DNA of 64,000 nucleotides, from positions 80,001-144,000 of the forward strand of contig CAJNDS010000324.1 in NCBI GenBank assembly GCA_905221605.1, read 5' to 3'. Position numbers and translations under genes: made by a program. How positions within the stretch are numbered: the first letter of the stretch is position 1; every line of letters starts with the position of its first letter. This document shows, piece after piece, positions 10,795-20,837 of this stretch. This stretch comes from Symbiodinium natans (lineage: Eukaryota; Sar; Dinophyceae; Suessiales; Symbiodiniaceae). The notes beneath the pieces were generated by a model, which was not told the origin of the DNA, did not search any database, and worked only from the letters and a program-made list of their open reading frames with translations.

Positions 10795-10945
10795 AACACC
10801 CCAAACCCCAAACCCTGAACCCTAAACCCTGAACCCTAAACCCTAAACCCTAAACCCTAAAAACCCTAAACCCTAAAAACCCTAAACCCTGAAACCCTAA
10901 ACCCTAAAAACCCTAAACCCTGAACCCTAAACCCTAAACTCTGAT
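10795..10945 (-). repeat. CCCTAAA tract with CCCTAAAAA variants
   Basis: Heptamers with interspersed longer units and CCCTGAA variants. Confidence 0.9.
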
Positions 10946-11019
10946 GATGAAACTTTCAGCTGGGCACTCCCAAACAGTGGAAGCCATCCGGAGGGCTCAA
11001 GGATGTTCAAGGATTTCTA

Positions 11020-11310
11020 GGGTTTAGGGTTGAGGGTTGAAGGTTTAGGGTTTAGGGTTTAGGGTTTAGGGTTTAGGGTTTAGGGTTTAGGGTTTAGGGT
11101 TTTAAGGTCTTAGAGGATTCTAAGCTTACTGTTTGGGGCTTCATGTTTGGGGTTCAGGGCTTACGGTTTAGGGCTTAGGGATGGGTTTAGGGTTTAGGGT
11201 TTAGGGTTTAGGGTTTAGGGTTTAGGGTTTAGGGTTTAGGGTTTAGGGTTTAGGGTTTAGGGTTTAGGGTTTAGGGTTCAGGGTTTAGGGTTTAGGGTTT
11301 AGGGTTTAGG
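11020..11310 (+). repeat. TTTAGGG tracts
   Basis: Tracts at about 11040-11105 and 11185-11310, the second nearly perfect. Confidence 0.95.
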
Positions 11311-11331
11311 GCTCAGCCAAGTCACGCTCTC

Positions 11332-11403
11332 AACTCGTCGAACTTTCCGTGTAGGGCCTCGTCTCCGAGCTGTTTCCCTTTGAGGGCGACGTAGACCTCG
11401 CCC
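11332..11403 (-). CDS. Orphan exon, unknown protein
   Basis: The minus frame gives GEVYVALKGKQLGDEALHGK after a CCTTCAG acceptor. The apparent donor is GTGACTTGG, immediately followed by heptamers. The family is not recognised, but composition and splice-like ends support a real exon. Confidence 0.45.
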
Positions 11404-11429
11404 GCCTGAAGGCTAGGGGCTTTCATTTA

Positions 11430-12180
11430 GGGTTTATAGGGCTTAGGGTTTAGGCTTTAGGGTTTAGGTTTTAGGGTTTCAGGTTTCGGGTTCAGGGTTA
11501 GGGTTTGGGTTTAGGAGAAGGTGGGGGTCAAAGGCCCCTACAACCAGCCCGCAAAGGCAGGGCTCTCGAGAAGATTCCGCTGAAAATACGCGAGACATGG
11601 CCTTTAATTTGCCAGGACAACATCCCCCAAAGCCTAGCTCAATCCGGCAAGCCCGAGGATTCACCCTAAAGGGTTTTAGCAGCTTAGGTTTCATTTGGCT
11701 AGATCCTAAAACAACCCACAAACCATAAAATCACCTAACACCCCGGAACCCCGAAATCCGAACACCATCAACCGTGCGCCTAAAGCCCCCAAACCCCAAA
11801 AAGCAAAAGCCCTACGGCTTTGATCCTGCGCCCTATAGGCTCGAACACTGCTGCTGGCAAGCTACGGACTTCTCCTCCACGAAGTGGAGGGGCATGGCCG
11901 CAGGTAGAGAGTCTCGCCCAAAGCCCGAAATACTAAAACCTGAACCCCAAACCCTAAAACCTGAAGGGCTTGGAGCTCAGGGTTTCCAAGAGTCAGGCCC
12001 AAACCCCGAGGGTTCTTGGGCGAAAATCGGACCCCTTCTTAGGGGTGTATATTGGGTGTGCAACGTGACACCCTGAACCCGCCTAAACCCTATAACCCAA
12101 AACCCTAAAACCCTAAAACCCTAAAACCCCAAAGTTTGGGCCCCAAAGCCCAAAAGCCCAAAAGCCCTAAAGCCCTGCAC
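11430..12180. other. Mostly unique DNA with one exon-like piece
   Basis: About 11815-11905 on plus reads FDPAPYRLEHCCWQATDF and ends at GCAG/GTAGAG, but the minus strand is also open. Degenerate heptamers surround it. No family is recognised. Confidence 0.25.
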
Positions 12181-12187
12181 CTCTGGG

Positions 12188-12290
12188 CACATCCTGTGGA
12201 CCGCTCAGGACCTGGCTGTAACCCCGGAAAAAGGCCCTGCGCATCCCTAGCAGGCGAGCTGCCGCTCCAGCCTCTCGTATGGCTGCCGAA
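12188..12290 (-). CDS. Orphan exon, unknown protein
   Basis: The minus frame gives AAARLLGMRRAFFRGYSQVL and ends at an apparent GTGCAGGGC donor running straight into heptamers. The basic, amphipathic composition looks coding. The family is not recognised. Confidence 0.45.
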
Positions 12291-12299
12291 GTGTTGAAA

Positions 12300-12400
12300 G
12301 TTCAGGGCTTAGGGCGTAGGGCGTAGGGCGTAGGGTGTAGGGTGTAGGGTGTAGGGTTTAGGGTTTAGGGTTTAGGGTTCAGGGTTCAGGGTTTAGACTT
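12300..12400 (+). repeat. GTAGGGC/TTTAGGG tract
   Basis: GCGTAGG and TGTAGGG variants lead into normal heptamers. 12401-12665 contains only scattered degenerate units. Confidence 0.85.
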
Positions 12401-12667
12401 TGAAGCCAAGGAGTTTGGGGTGCAAAAGTTCATAAAGCCTTTCTTCTGGCGTGCAGCTTCGGGGGTTGAGGGTTGAGGGTGCAGGGTTTTAGGGTCTTCG
12501 GGTTTAGGCCTCAACGGCTTAGGGTTTAGAGTTTCGGGTGTTTACGGGCTTAGAGTTTAGGGTCAGGGGTTTAGGGGTGAGGGGCTCAGGGTTTAGGTTT
12601 TGGGCTTGGGGGGAAAGGGCTTAGGGTCCAGGGTTTAGGCTTCAGATAAGGGATTATGGGGTTTGGG

Positions 12668-12795
12668 CTATAAAGCCCGGTGGCCTCTTTATGTGTTACC
12701 CTTATACCTCAATACAGCCCCTACATACCCCAATAAGAACCCCGAAAGAAATACCCCTACAAAAAGGAGGCTCTACTTAAAGAGACCACCAACCC
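12668..12795. mobile_element. Foldback element
   Basis: Inverted ends GGTGGCCTCTTTA and TAAAGAGACCACC (12 of 13 match) enclose AT-rich DNA with repeated CCCCTAYA words. The interior composition resembles that of the foldback at 47203-47345. Confidence 0.5.
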
Positions 12796-13039
12796 ACATC
12801 AGGCTTGGATCTCCCCGAAAATCCTGAACCCTAAAACAATCGGAACCCTGAATCCTGAACCCTAAACCAACCTAAACCACCCTCCTAAAAACTAGACCCT
12901 ACATGCTGAACCCTAGGCCACCCTCAACCACTAAGCCTTTCAAACGGGCCCAAGGCACCCCCACTCAGAACAACTCTTTGGGGCCTAACAAAACAAAAGG
13001 CCAACAGCTGAATCTCATGCCATGAGTCCGAACCTCTCA

Positions 13040-13640
13040 GCCCTGGTTTAGGGTTTAGGGTTTAGGGTTTAGGGTTTGGGGTTTAGGGTTTAGGGCTTAG
13101 GGCTTTAGGGTTTCGGGCTTAGGGTTTAGAGTTTGGGGTTTAGGGCTTCAGGGCTTCTTTTTCAGACCTAGACGTTCCAAGGACTTAAGGGGCCGAGGTC
13201 CCGAGAACCGAAAAAATCGACAGGGCTTTAGGGGCTGCATGGACTTAGGGTTTTAGGGCTTTGGGGTTTTAGGCTGTTGGGGTTTTTGGTGTTTTGGTGT
13301 TTTGGGGTTTTGGGGTTTTGGGCTTTTGGGGTTTTGGGGTTTTGGGGGTTGCAGGGTTGCAGGGTTGTAGCGTTGAGGGCTTTAGGGCTTTAGGGCTTTG
13401 GGGCTTTTAGGGCCTTAGGGCGTTTAGGGCGTTCGCGCTTTAGGTTTCTTGGCCTAAGGGCTTTCGGGCTGAACGGTTTTAGGGCTTCAGACTTTTTAGA
13501 GCCCTAAACTCCCTAAACCCTAAACCCTAAACCCAACCCCTAAACCCTAAACCCTAAACCCGAAACCTTAAACCCCGAAAGCCGAAACCCGAAACCCTAA
13601 ATCCCAAACCCTAAACCCTAAACCCTAAACCCTTTTAGTT
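13040..13640. repeat. Mixed tracts with TTTTGGGG-like variants
   Basis: TTTAGGG near 13050-13110, GGGGTTTT-type units near 13260-13340, GGGCTTTA units near 13370-13420, and CCCTAAA near 13510-13635. Several variant unit types sit side by side. Confidence 0.85.
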
Positions 13641-13734
13641 TTCACCGGAGGCGAAGCGCGAGGCAGTTGAGACTGCTGTCTGCGAGGAGGCTCCAGCAGG
13701 ATGAGGGCTGAGGGGCTCCCGGCAAACATGAGTT

Positions 13735-13965
13735 TAGGGTTTAGAGTTTAGGGTCAAGGGTTTAGGGTTTAGGGTTTAGGGTGTAGGGTTTAAGGTTTAG
13801 GGTTTAGGGTTTAGGGTTTAGGGTTTAGGGTTTAGGGTTTAGGGTTTAGGGTTTAGGGTTTAGGGTTTAGGGTTTAGGGTTTAGGGTTTAGGGTTTAGGG
13901 TTTAGGGGTTAGGGGTTAGGGGTTAGGGGTTAGGGGTTAGGGGTTAGGGGTTAGGGGTTAGGGCT
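13735..13965 (+). repeat. TTTAGGG tract changing to TTAGGGG
   Basis: Nearly pure heptamers to about 13900, then about nine units of the 7-mer TTAGGGG (13905-13965). The change of unit is abrupt. Confidence 0.95.
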
Positions 13966-14099
13966 GAGCCTAAAAGGGACCCGGGAAAACAAAAAAAAAA
14001 ACATGAACCCCTGAATCCCGAAGACCTAGAACTCACCCTGTAAACCCAGATGAAACCCAACAAAAAGGCGGTAAACATTCCAGGAACACTCTCTCGAAA

Positions 14100-14260
14100 C
14101 CCTCGTGCACCCTCAAACCCGAATACACCCTAAACCCCAAACCCCAATACGCACTAAGCCCGAAACCCTAAACTCGAATACCTAAAACCTAAACCCTAAA
14201 CCCGAATACCTCAACCCTAACCCCTAACCCCAAACCCTAAACCCTAAACACTATAAGCCA
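14100..14260 (-). repeat. Degenerate CCCTAAA tract
   Basis: Heptamers with CGAATAC-containing interruptions. Confidence 0.75.
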
Positions 14261-14620
14261 AACCCTCAGCGTGCCGGAGCCTTGCTACAGGAGCCGCTTC
14301 CATCCCCCCTCGGGGTGGCAGCGCGCTGCTCCGACGAGCTTGGGGTTGAGGGTTGAGGGTTGCTAGGGTTTAAGGCTTAGGGTTTAGGGTTTAGGGTTCA
14401 GGGTTCAGGGTTAAGGGTTTCGGGTTTCAAGGCCTGCATGACAGGTTCAGAAGGCCCAAGCAACCATCTGGGAGGTCGACAAGGCCAGGCAGCGGCAGTG
14501 AGCCCGAGCTTTTCAGCGGTAAAGGAGCCCCTTTTCTGCTTGGGTTTCGGGCTTCGGGTTGTTTAGGGTTTAGGGTTTAGGGTGTTTAGGGCTTAAGCTT
14601 GGGCCGAAGGCTCACAAGCC

Positions 14621-14680
14621 AACTGCACGATCACATGCTGCTGGGCGGGCATGTCCCGATTCCTGAGAGCTGGTCGTTTG
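14621..14680 (-). CDS. Orphan exon, unknown protein
   Basis: The minus frame gives LRNRDMPAQQHVIVQLA between an ACGACCAG acceptor and a GTGAGCC donor, both close to consensus. The family is not recognised. Confidence 0.45.
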
Positions 14681-14689
14681 AGGGTTTAG

Positions 14690-14790
14690 GGTTTAGGGTT
14701 AGGGGTTTGGGGTTCAGGGTTTAGGGTTTAGGGTTTAGGGTTTAGGGTTAGGGTTTAGGGTTTAGGGTGTAGGGTGTAGGGTGTAGGGGC
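14690..14790 (+). repeat. TTTAGGG tract with TGTAGGG variants
   Basis: Heptamers beginning just outside the acceptor side of the 14.65 kb exon. Confidence 0.9.
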
Positions 14791-14937
14791 TCAGGTCAAA
14801 AGGGCTTAGATCTTGGGGTTCTAAGGTTGAGGTCTTGGGGTTCAGGGTTGAGGGCTTCAGACCCCAAACCCAAAACCCCACGCCCCTGACGTTTTACGAC
14901 TTTGGGGTTTGGGGTTTTGGGGCTCAGGGGCGGGCTT

Positions 14938-14985
14938 AACCCTAAACCCTAAACCCTAAACCCTAAACCCTAAACCCTAAACCCA
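14938..14985 (-). repeat. CCCTAAA tract
   Basis: About six heptamers on the donor side of the next exon. Confidence 0.9.
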
Positions 14986-14997
14986 AGGTTCAGGGAA

Positions 14998-15106
14998 AGA
15001 GGGCCTTGCAGAACCCTCCGCTGCCATTTGCGTCCCTGGTGGTCGCTCTCCACGACGTCCCAGACCAGCTGCTCGTAGGTGTCAAGCTTGCCTTGGGGCA
15101 GGGTAC
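14998..15106 (-). CDS. Orphan exon, unknown protein
   Basis: The minus frame gives GKLDTYEQLVWDVVESDHQ and continues with GRKWQRRVLQ. The acceptor side reads TGCCCCAAG. Composition is strongly coding. It lies downstream of the methyltransferase exons on the same strand and might belong to that gene or to the next one. Confidence 0.5.
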
Positions 15107-15109
15107 GGT

Positions 15110-15480
15110 CTATGAATATATTGATATGTGTGTATATATATATATGTTTACTTATTTATTTCCTTATCTATATTTATATTTATTCATGCATATGTACTTG
15201 TATTCATTGCTGCAGAGGGAGAGAGAGAGAGAGAGAGCAAAAATAATAATGAAAATAAGATAAAATAGAAATAAGAGAGAGAGAGAGAGAGAAACACAAT
15301 ATGTTTATGTATATATGTACATATACATATACAGATACAGATACATATACATATACATATATATATATATGTGCATATATACATATATACATATATACAT
15401 AAATACACATATACATATATGCATATATACATACATACATATATACATATATACATATGTACACATATACATATATAGAG
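15110..15480. repeat. TATG/TACA and GA microsatellite
   Basis: (GA)n at about 15215-15235 and 15272-15292, then about 180 bp of ATACAT-type units. The long open frames here on both strands are low-complexity artefacts. Confidence 0.9.
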
Positions 15481-15699
15481 CAAAAAGCCCAGACTCTGAA
15501 CCCTCAACCCCAACAGGACCTTCGGATCGTCCCATGGGCTTCATAGGGGGTTTCAGGCCAACGAAGGGCTTCTGAAAAATGAATCCCTTTGGGGGTTTCA
15601 GGTTTAAGGTTTAGGGTTTAGGGTTCAGGGTTTTGTGCTCAGGCCCTCAGACCCCCCTCCGAGGCCCTGCGAAACCCTGGAAGGCCCCTATCATCAAGA

Positions 15700-15890
15700 G
15701 GCCGAAAACGAAGCATTTCAGGTTGCATGCGCTGCCCTCTTCATCAGACGCACGGAGGGAGAGGGTGGAGAATCCGGGGGCCCAATATCATCCAATATCT
15801 CTTCACTCAGGAATAGACCTTCATCACGGGGCATCAGGCTCCCCAAACGGAACGCAAGGCAGGGCCAGGGCGCAAGTAAAGAGGATGGAG
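15700..15890 (-). CDS. Possible terminal exon, unknown protein
   Basis: The minus frame gives MPRDEGLFLSEEILDDIGPP, then a Pro/Ser-rich stretch and a TGA after AAHAT. The acidic, well-balanced composition looks coding. The plus strand is also open over much of the same stretch, so orientation is not certain. Confidence 0.35.
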
Positions 15891-16249
15891 CCTCCCGCCC
15901 GCCCCTTCGACATCAGGTCCTGCACACTTTCTGGCTTCTCAGGGCTCGGGCTGAAGGTTTGGGGTTCGAGGGCTCATGATTTCAGGGTTGAGGTGATAGG
16001 AGACAGGATTTATCGTTTTTATGTCTCAAACTCCCCAGAACAGGAGGAACTAGGTCCCCCTGAAGTACCCTGCATGAGCTCCCATGACGAAACAAAACAC
16101 CCTAAAGTGGCTCTTGACACCAAATAAACCTCCTCCAACCCGAAAGCCCCCACCAAACCTCCTCAAACCCCCAGAACCCCCAAAAACCTCCTCAAAAAGT
16201 TCAAGGCCCAAGGCGCACTTTCACCTGAGTTTGGGGTTCAGGATTTCCG

Positions 16250-16360
16250 GGCTTAGGGTTCAGGGTTTAGGGTTTAGGGTTTAGGGTTTAGGGTTTAGGG
16301 TTTAGGGTTTAGGGTTTAGGGTTTAGGGTTTAGGGTTTAGGGTTCTAGGTTTAGGGTTTC
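16250..16360 (+). repeat. TTTAGGG tract
   Basis: About fourteen heptamers beside the last recognised methyltransferase exon. Confidence 0.95.
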
Positions 16361-16389
16361 AGGTTCCGGGTTAGGGCTGAGGGCTCAAC

Positions 16390-18383
16390 GAACAGCTCCT
16401 TCACGCCGTCTGGCCCCACATGCGTTCCAATCACCCCAGTGGAGACGATGAGGTCGTATGCTGCATCAGGGGCGTCAGCCGTGTCCTTACGGCTTCGCGA
16501 AAAGCAGGAGGAGGTATTTCGTGGGTGAGAGACTTCCTCTTGCCTTTCGTATCCTGCACCCTCAACCTCCAAACCCCGCAGCCCATCCGAGACCCTTTCA
16601 GGTGGGAAGTTGTCAGCACATGAGCCCAACTTCTGTATCTGTACCTCTTAGGGTTTAGGGCTTAGGGTTTAGGGTTTAGGATTTAGTATCAATTGGGGGG
16701 GAGGGGGGGGGGGGCTGATCCAGCTACACTGCCCGGGAGCTCTCCCGTGCTTAGCGACCGAGGGCCCGAATTCAAAACCGTAAAGACCTACAACTTAAAG
16801 CGCAGCCCCCAACAACAAGGGTTTAGGGTTTAGGATTTACGATCTAGGGGTTAGTAGGGTCAAGACCCAAAACCCCTCAGCACCAAGGCTTCAACTCGCA
16901 TGAAAGGACGCCTCATTCCCAACTGGAGCGGTTTCTTGTGTTTAGGCTTTCGGACCGAAACTGTTTGGGCCATGCTTGGGTTTACGAAAAGCTTAAACCC
17001 TTAACCCCTAGACCCTAAGCCCCAAAGCCTGAACCCCAAACCCTGTAAGCACCAGAGGCTTCCAAGAAGGGTGAACCCTGAAACAACGCTCTAAGCCCCA
17101 CCCTGGACCAGGCCTTGGGGTCCAAAAAAAGTGAACCACCCGACTCACCCCTTCTGAAACCCCAAGAACTAGGAAACCTCAAGCGACCTCAGCCTCCCTG
17201 AAACTTAAACCCTAAGCCCTAAACCCTAAACCCGAAAGCCCTAAACCCTGAACCCTAAGCCCTAAACCCTAAACCCTAAACCCTGAACCCTAAGCCCAAA
17301 ACCCTTCAAGAAGCAGCCCAAGCATCCAGGAAGGTCTTCTGGTACGTGCCTGGAGGCACCTGTCAGAGTTGAAGGAGTCTAGGGTTTAGGGTTTAGGGTT
17401 TAGGGTTTAGGGTTTAGGGTTTAGGGTTTAGGGTTTAGGGTTTAGGGTTTAGGGTTTAGGGTTTAGGGTTTAGGGTTTAGGGTTTAGGGTTTAGGGTTTA
17501 GTCTCGTACACAATGGGCGGGCCATGCACAGCAGGCCTGCGCCAGCATGGCCTCCGCGGGCTCCACGGCATCCACGTTGTCGAAGCCTCTCACAGGCTTG
17601 CGAAGAGAAGACCCTACATAGACCCTAAAGCCCTAAACCCTAGCCCTAAACCCTAAACCCTAAACCCTAAAACCTGAAGCCTAAAGTGACACGGAAAGCA
17701 TGGCCCGACTGTCTCGCTTCGGACACATGGGGCCCTGGGGCAGAAGGAAAATGCAGAAGAGGAAGCCCAATCACTTGCCAATCATCTCATGACAGCACCC
17801 CAAAACCCTTAGACCCTAAACCACTAAACCCCTAGACCCTACACCGCAAACCACAACCGTAGCCACTTCAGGAATTGCAGCCCACACGGAAAGCCACGGT
17901 ACCCAGGCCCGGTTTAAAGTCGGCGTCCCCCCTCCTGCATTTCGGGCTTCAGGTTTATGAGTTGTGGGTCGAAAGCCCATAAAAACCACATGAGCGGTTC
18001 CCTTGACCCCCAAAGCCCTAAACCCTGATCCGTAAACCTTACAACAAGGAAACCAAATTCAGAACAAGCCCCCGCCCCCCCCCCCCGGGTTCTCAGCCCC
18101 CTTCGTAACAACTGTTGCGCAAAGGCCATGGATTCCCAAGTCAAAACCCTAAACCCGAAGCCCTAAACCCTAAACCCTAAACCCTAAACCCTAAACCCTA
18201 AACCCTAAACCCTAAACCCTAAACCCTAAACCCTAAACCCTAAACCCTAAACCCTAAACCCTAAACCCTAAACCCTAAACCCTACCCTAAGGACTTAGGG
18301 CTTATAAGGCTCAGCGCACCTGTCTCCCGGAGCCGCAAGGCCAGCTGACCGGTGCCCGCACCGAAGTCTAGGATCCTCAGGAA
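16390..18383 (-). CDS. METTL27-like class I SAM methyltransferase, split gene
   Basis: Read on the minus strand, successive islands give a Rossmann methyltransferase. The exon at 18320-18383 holds motif I (ILDFGAGTGQLALRL) and ends at ACAG/GTGCGC. The exon at about 17512-17586 continues in frame as GFDNVDAVEPAEAMLAQA (motif II with its acidic residue). About 17310-17370 gives PGTYQKTFLDAWAAS. About 16725-16790 may contribute a short piece. The exon at about 16390-16495 gives AYDLIVSTGVIGTH (motif IV region) and ends at a GTTGAGCC donor. Order, strand and phase (checked for the first junction) agree. The layout resembles METTL27/WBSCR27 proteins, which are small methyltransferases of poorly defined substrate. 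The N-terminal and C-terminal exons were not identified. Introns are made largely of heptamer repeats. Confidence 0.72.
17205..17300 (-). repeat. CCCTAAA tract (intron)
   Basis: Degenerate C-rich heptamers on the donor side of the 17.3 kb exon of the methyltransferase gene. Confidence 0.85.
17385..17503 (+). repeat. TTTAGGG tract (intron)
   Basis: About seventeen perfect heptamers forming most of the intron between the 17.5 and 17.3 kb methyltransferase exons. Confidence 0.95.
18145..18293 (-). repeat. CCCTAAA tract (intron)
   Basis: About twenty heptamers directly downstream of the donor of the motif I exon. Confidence 0.95.
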
Positions 18384-18391
18384 CTGTGGCT

Positions 18392-18515
18392 TGGGGTTTA
18401 GGGTTTAGGGTTTAGGGTTTAGGGTTTAGGGTGTAGGGTTTAGGGTTTAGGGTTTAGGGTTTAGGGTTTGGGGTCTAGGGGTTTGGGGTTTGGGGTTTCG
18501 GGTTTAGGGTTCAGG
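18392..18515 (+). repeat. TTTAGGG tract
   Basis: Heptamers on the acceptor side of the motif I exon. The C-rich and G-rich tracts around this exon face each other. Confidence 0.95.
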
Positions 18516-18519
18516 GCTT

Positions 18520-18640
18520 TCCCCAAAATGTGCCTTGCCGACGAATTTGGGCCTTAAATCAAGGCCCAATGTGGGCCAAACCTTAATGAAATTCGTCGGC
18601 AAGGCCCAAAATGCGCCTTGCCGACGAATATCCGAAAAAA
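18520..18640. repeat. Inverted repeat around CCTTGCCGACGAAT
   Basis: CCTTGCCGACGAATTT at about 18533 is matched by the reverse complement AAATTCGTCGGCAAGG at about 18590-18605. A further direct copy follows at about 18615-18630. GGGCCTT...AAGGCCC is nested inside. It could form a long hairpin. No coding function is seen. Confidence 0.7.
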
Positions 18641-18654
18641 TGAAAGTGAAACAT

Positions 18655-18760
18655 TTTCTGAATGTTACGGGATTCTTCGGGCGGGTGGGTGTTTTTCCAT
18701 CGCTTGACAAGCTGCTTGACGAGCGAATGCTTGGACTTGAGATGCTGAACCCTAAACCCT
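18655..18760 (+). repeat. 100-bp direct repeat, copy 1
   Basis: This stretch, including ATGTTACGGGATTCTT and CCATCGCTTGACAAGCTGC, recurs at about 19625-19730 with few changes. Both copies run into CCCTAAA/CCCTGAA units at the same place. Confidence 0.85.
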
Positions 18761-18930
18761 GAACCCTAAACCCCAAACCCTAAACCCTAAACCTTAAACC
18801 CTCGCCCTAAACCCTAAACCCTAAACCCTAAACCCCAAACCGTGAACCCTAAACCCTAAACCCTAAACCCTAAACCCTAAACCCTAAACCCTAAACCCTA
18901 AACCCTAAACCCTAAACCCTAAACCCTAGC
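18745..18930 (-). repeat. CCCTAAA tract
   Basis: About 25 heptamers, some degenerate. Confidence 0.95.
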
Positions 18931-19624
18931 CCTAAATCGGTTGGGAGTTTTGCCGCTGGGCAGCCGTGCAGAGGATGGGCCGGCAGGCCTCGATGGCTCT
19001 GACGGGGCTGGGGGATTTAGGGTCTAGGGTTTAGGATTTAGGGTTTAGGGTTTAGGGTTTAGGGTTTAGGGTTAGGGTTTAGGGTGCCGGTTCAGCGGTG
19101 CCGATTGACCGAGAATGGAAAAACACCGGTGGCGATTGTTCAAGATCTGAAAAACACCGGGGGCCCGATTGCTCAAAATCCGACTAAAATCTAAATTCTA
19201 CTCGTTTAAGAGAGGGTGTAGGGAATCAGGGTTCAGCACCTCCAGTTCGAGCATTCTCTGGTTAAGCTGCTGAATCCTTTCGTGTGTTTAGGGCTCAGGG
19301 TGTAGCGGTTCAGTGCTTCAGGGTGTTTAGGGCGCGTTCAGTGGTGTTTGGGGTGTTTAGGGTGTTTGGCCTTAGGCATCCTCAAACACTTAAACTCTAT
19401 AAGCACCCAAACCCCAGCCTTGCCCCGGCCTTGAACTCCAAATCCAAAACCCCAGGCCCTACATCCACAACTCCAGACCCTACACCCTGTTCAACCGTAA
19501 GCCCTAAACTCTAACTTCTCAACGCTACTAAGCCCACACCCTCAGCCTCAAAGTGTAAACCCGAAACCCTAAACCCTAAAAGAGTCCCTTAGGATTTATG
19601 GATTAAGTGAACTTTACATGTTCT

Positions 19625-19730
19625 CAATGTTACGGGATTCTTTGGGCAGGTGAGTATTTTTCCATCGCTTGACAAGCTGCTTGACGAGCGAATGCTTAAA
19701 CTTGAGATGCTGAAGCCTAAACCCTGAACC
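19625..19730 (+). repeat. 100-bp direct repeat, copy 2
   Basis: Second copy of the 18655-18760 unit. The stretch between the copies (about 19015-19620) holds a TTTAGGG tract at 19015-19085 and otherwise unique or degenerate DNA with no supported gene. Confidence 0.85.
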
Positions 19731-19769
19731 CTGAACCCTGAACCCTGAACCCTGAACCCTAAACCCTAA
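19690..19769 (-). repeat. CCCTGAA/CCCTAAA tract at the left edge of the nest
   Basis: The tract ends ...AAACCCTAA at 19769 and resumes as ACCCTAAACC at 44038, so the two sides join into an unbroken heptamer phase. Confidence 0.95.
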
Positions 19770-19965
19770 TTCTTGCCTGTCCGCTTCTACGGCGGTGATC
19801 CTCAGGATTTATCAGAAGCTCAGGCCCCTGTCATCACTCACATTGTCACCTTTTGCACAAAAACCACGTAGCCAGCATCACGGAGGGTAAACTGAAAGAT
19901 GCAAAGGCTGTCTCATGGACAGCTTCGAAGCAGAACATGCCAGCTAGGCACTTGCATCCTCACCC
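19770..19965 (-). repeat. Outer element, split direct repeat B2
   Basis: 196 bp, matching 20153-20348 without a visible difference. Confidence 0.95.
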
Positions 19966-19984
19966 TTAGGGTTGGGACGGGCGG

Positions 19985-20152
19985 GCCATAACTTTTCGAA
20001 CTATGTGCATGACTGCTGACTTGAGCGGCGGGGCAGGAACGGGAGTGCTGCCAGTTGACAGATTCACAGCTTCCCCTGCCTGCGATTTCGACGCGTTACG
20101 AGCACAGTAACTCTGACTCCTCCCAAAACGCTCAGCAAGAATATGGGGCGCA
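19985..20152 (-). repeat. Outer element, split direct repeat A2
   Basis: 168 bp, matching 43870-44037 with about three substitutions. It abuts B1 directly. Confidence 0.95.
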
Positions 20153-20348
20153 TTCTTGCCTGTCCGCTTCTACGGCGGTGATCCTCAGGATTTATCAGAA
20201 GCTCAGGCCCCTGTCATCACTCACATTGTCACCTTTTGCACAAAAACCACGTAGCCAGCATCACGGAGGGTAAACTGAAAGATGCAAAGGCTGTCTCATG
20301 GACAGCTTCGAAGCAGAACATGCCAGCTAGGCACTTGCATCCTCACCC
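20153..20348 (-). repeat. Outer element, split direct repeat B1
   Basis: Matches B2. The B1-A2 junction near 20152/20153 would be the circle-junction sequence of a YR element. Confidence 0.95.
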
Positions 20349-20837
20349 ACTCTCCCGGCACTGGCTAGCGACTGTCGTGGTCGCAGCCGCTATTTCAAGT
20401 GTTCCAAAACCAGCAGAGGAATCAGAACTGCAAGCCACTGCGCGCGCCACGTCTCCAAGCGCAGATTGCGCCAGTAGCAAGACTCACTGAGCGAGCAAGG
20501 GTCCACAGCACGTCACGGCTTGCACATCTTGGCGTGCGTCGTAAGCAGCAAGCGCCAAGGTACCCACTTCTGTACCATCAGCTTGCGGCCCGGAAGGCAC
20601 AGTTGGACATGTGATGCCAGCATACTGTACAAAAAACAAATTCTGAGGCGGTGCCTGAACGCTACAGCAAGCTTGTGCACGTCATGCCAGATGCGAACGC
20701 AAGGCAGAAAGCTTACCCAATCAGACATCCCCTGCGTTAACTGTTGGTTGCAGTCATCACTTCGGCGAGTTGCAAGGCACCAAGTTCAACGGCGGTGAAG
20801 AGACCTGAAGGCGTCTGACGCCGCGCGACGGCCAATC
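20349..20837 (-). other. Outer element 3' region, no recognised gene
   Basis: About 490 bp lie between the RNase H remnant and B1. Short frames are open on both strands. I found no tyrosine-recombinase signature (R...HxxR...Y) here. Confidence 0.4.

Noticed and set aside
15184-15575. Open frames rich in Tyr, Ile, Met and Cys on both strands
   Set aside because: Same reason: ATACAT-type microsatellite.
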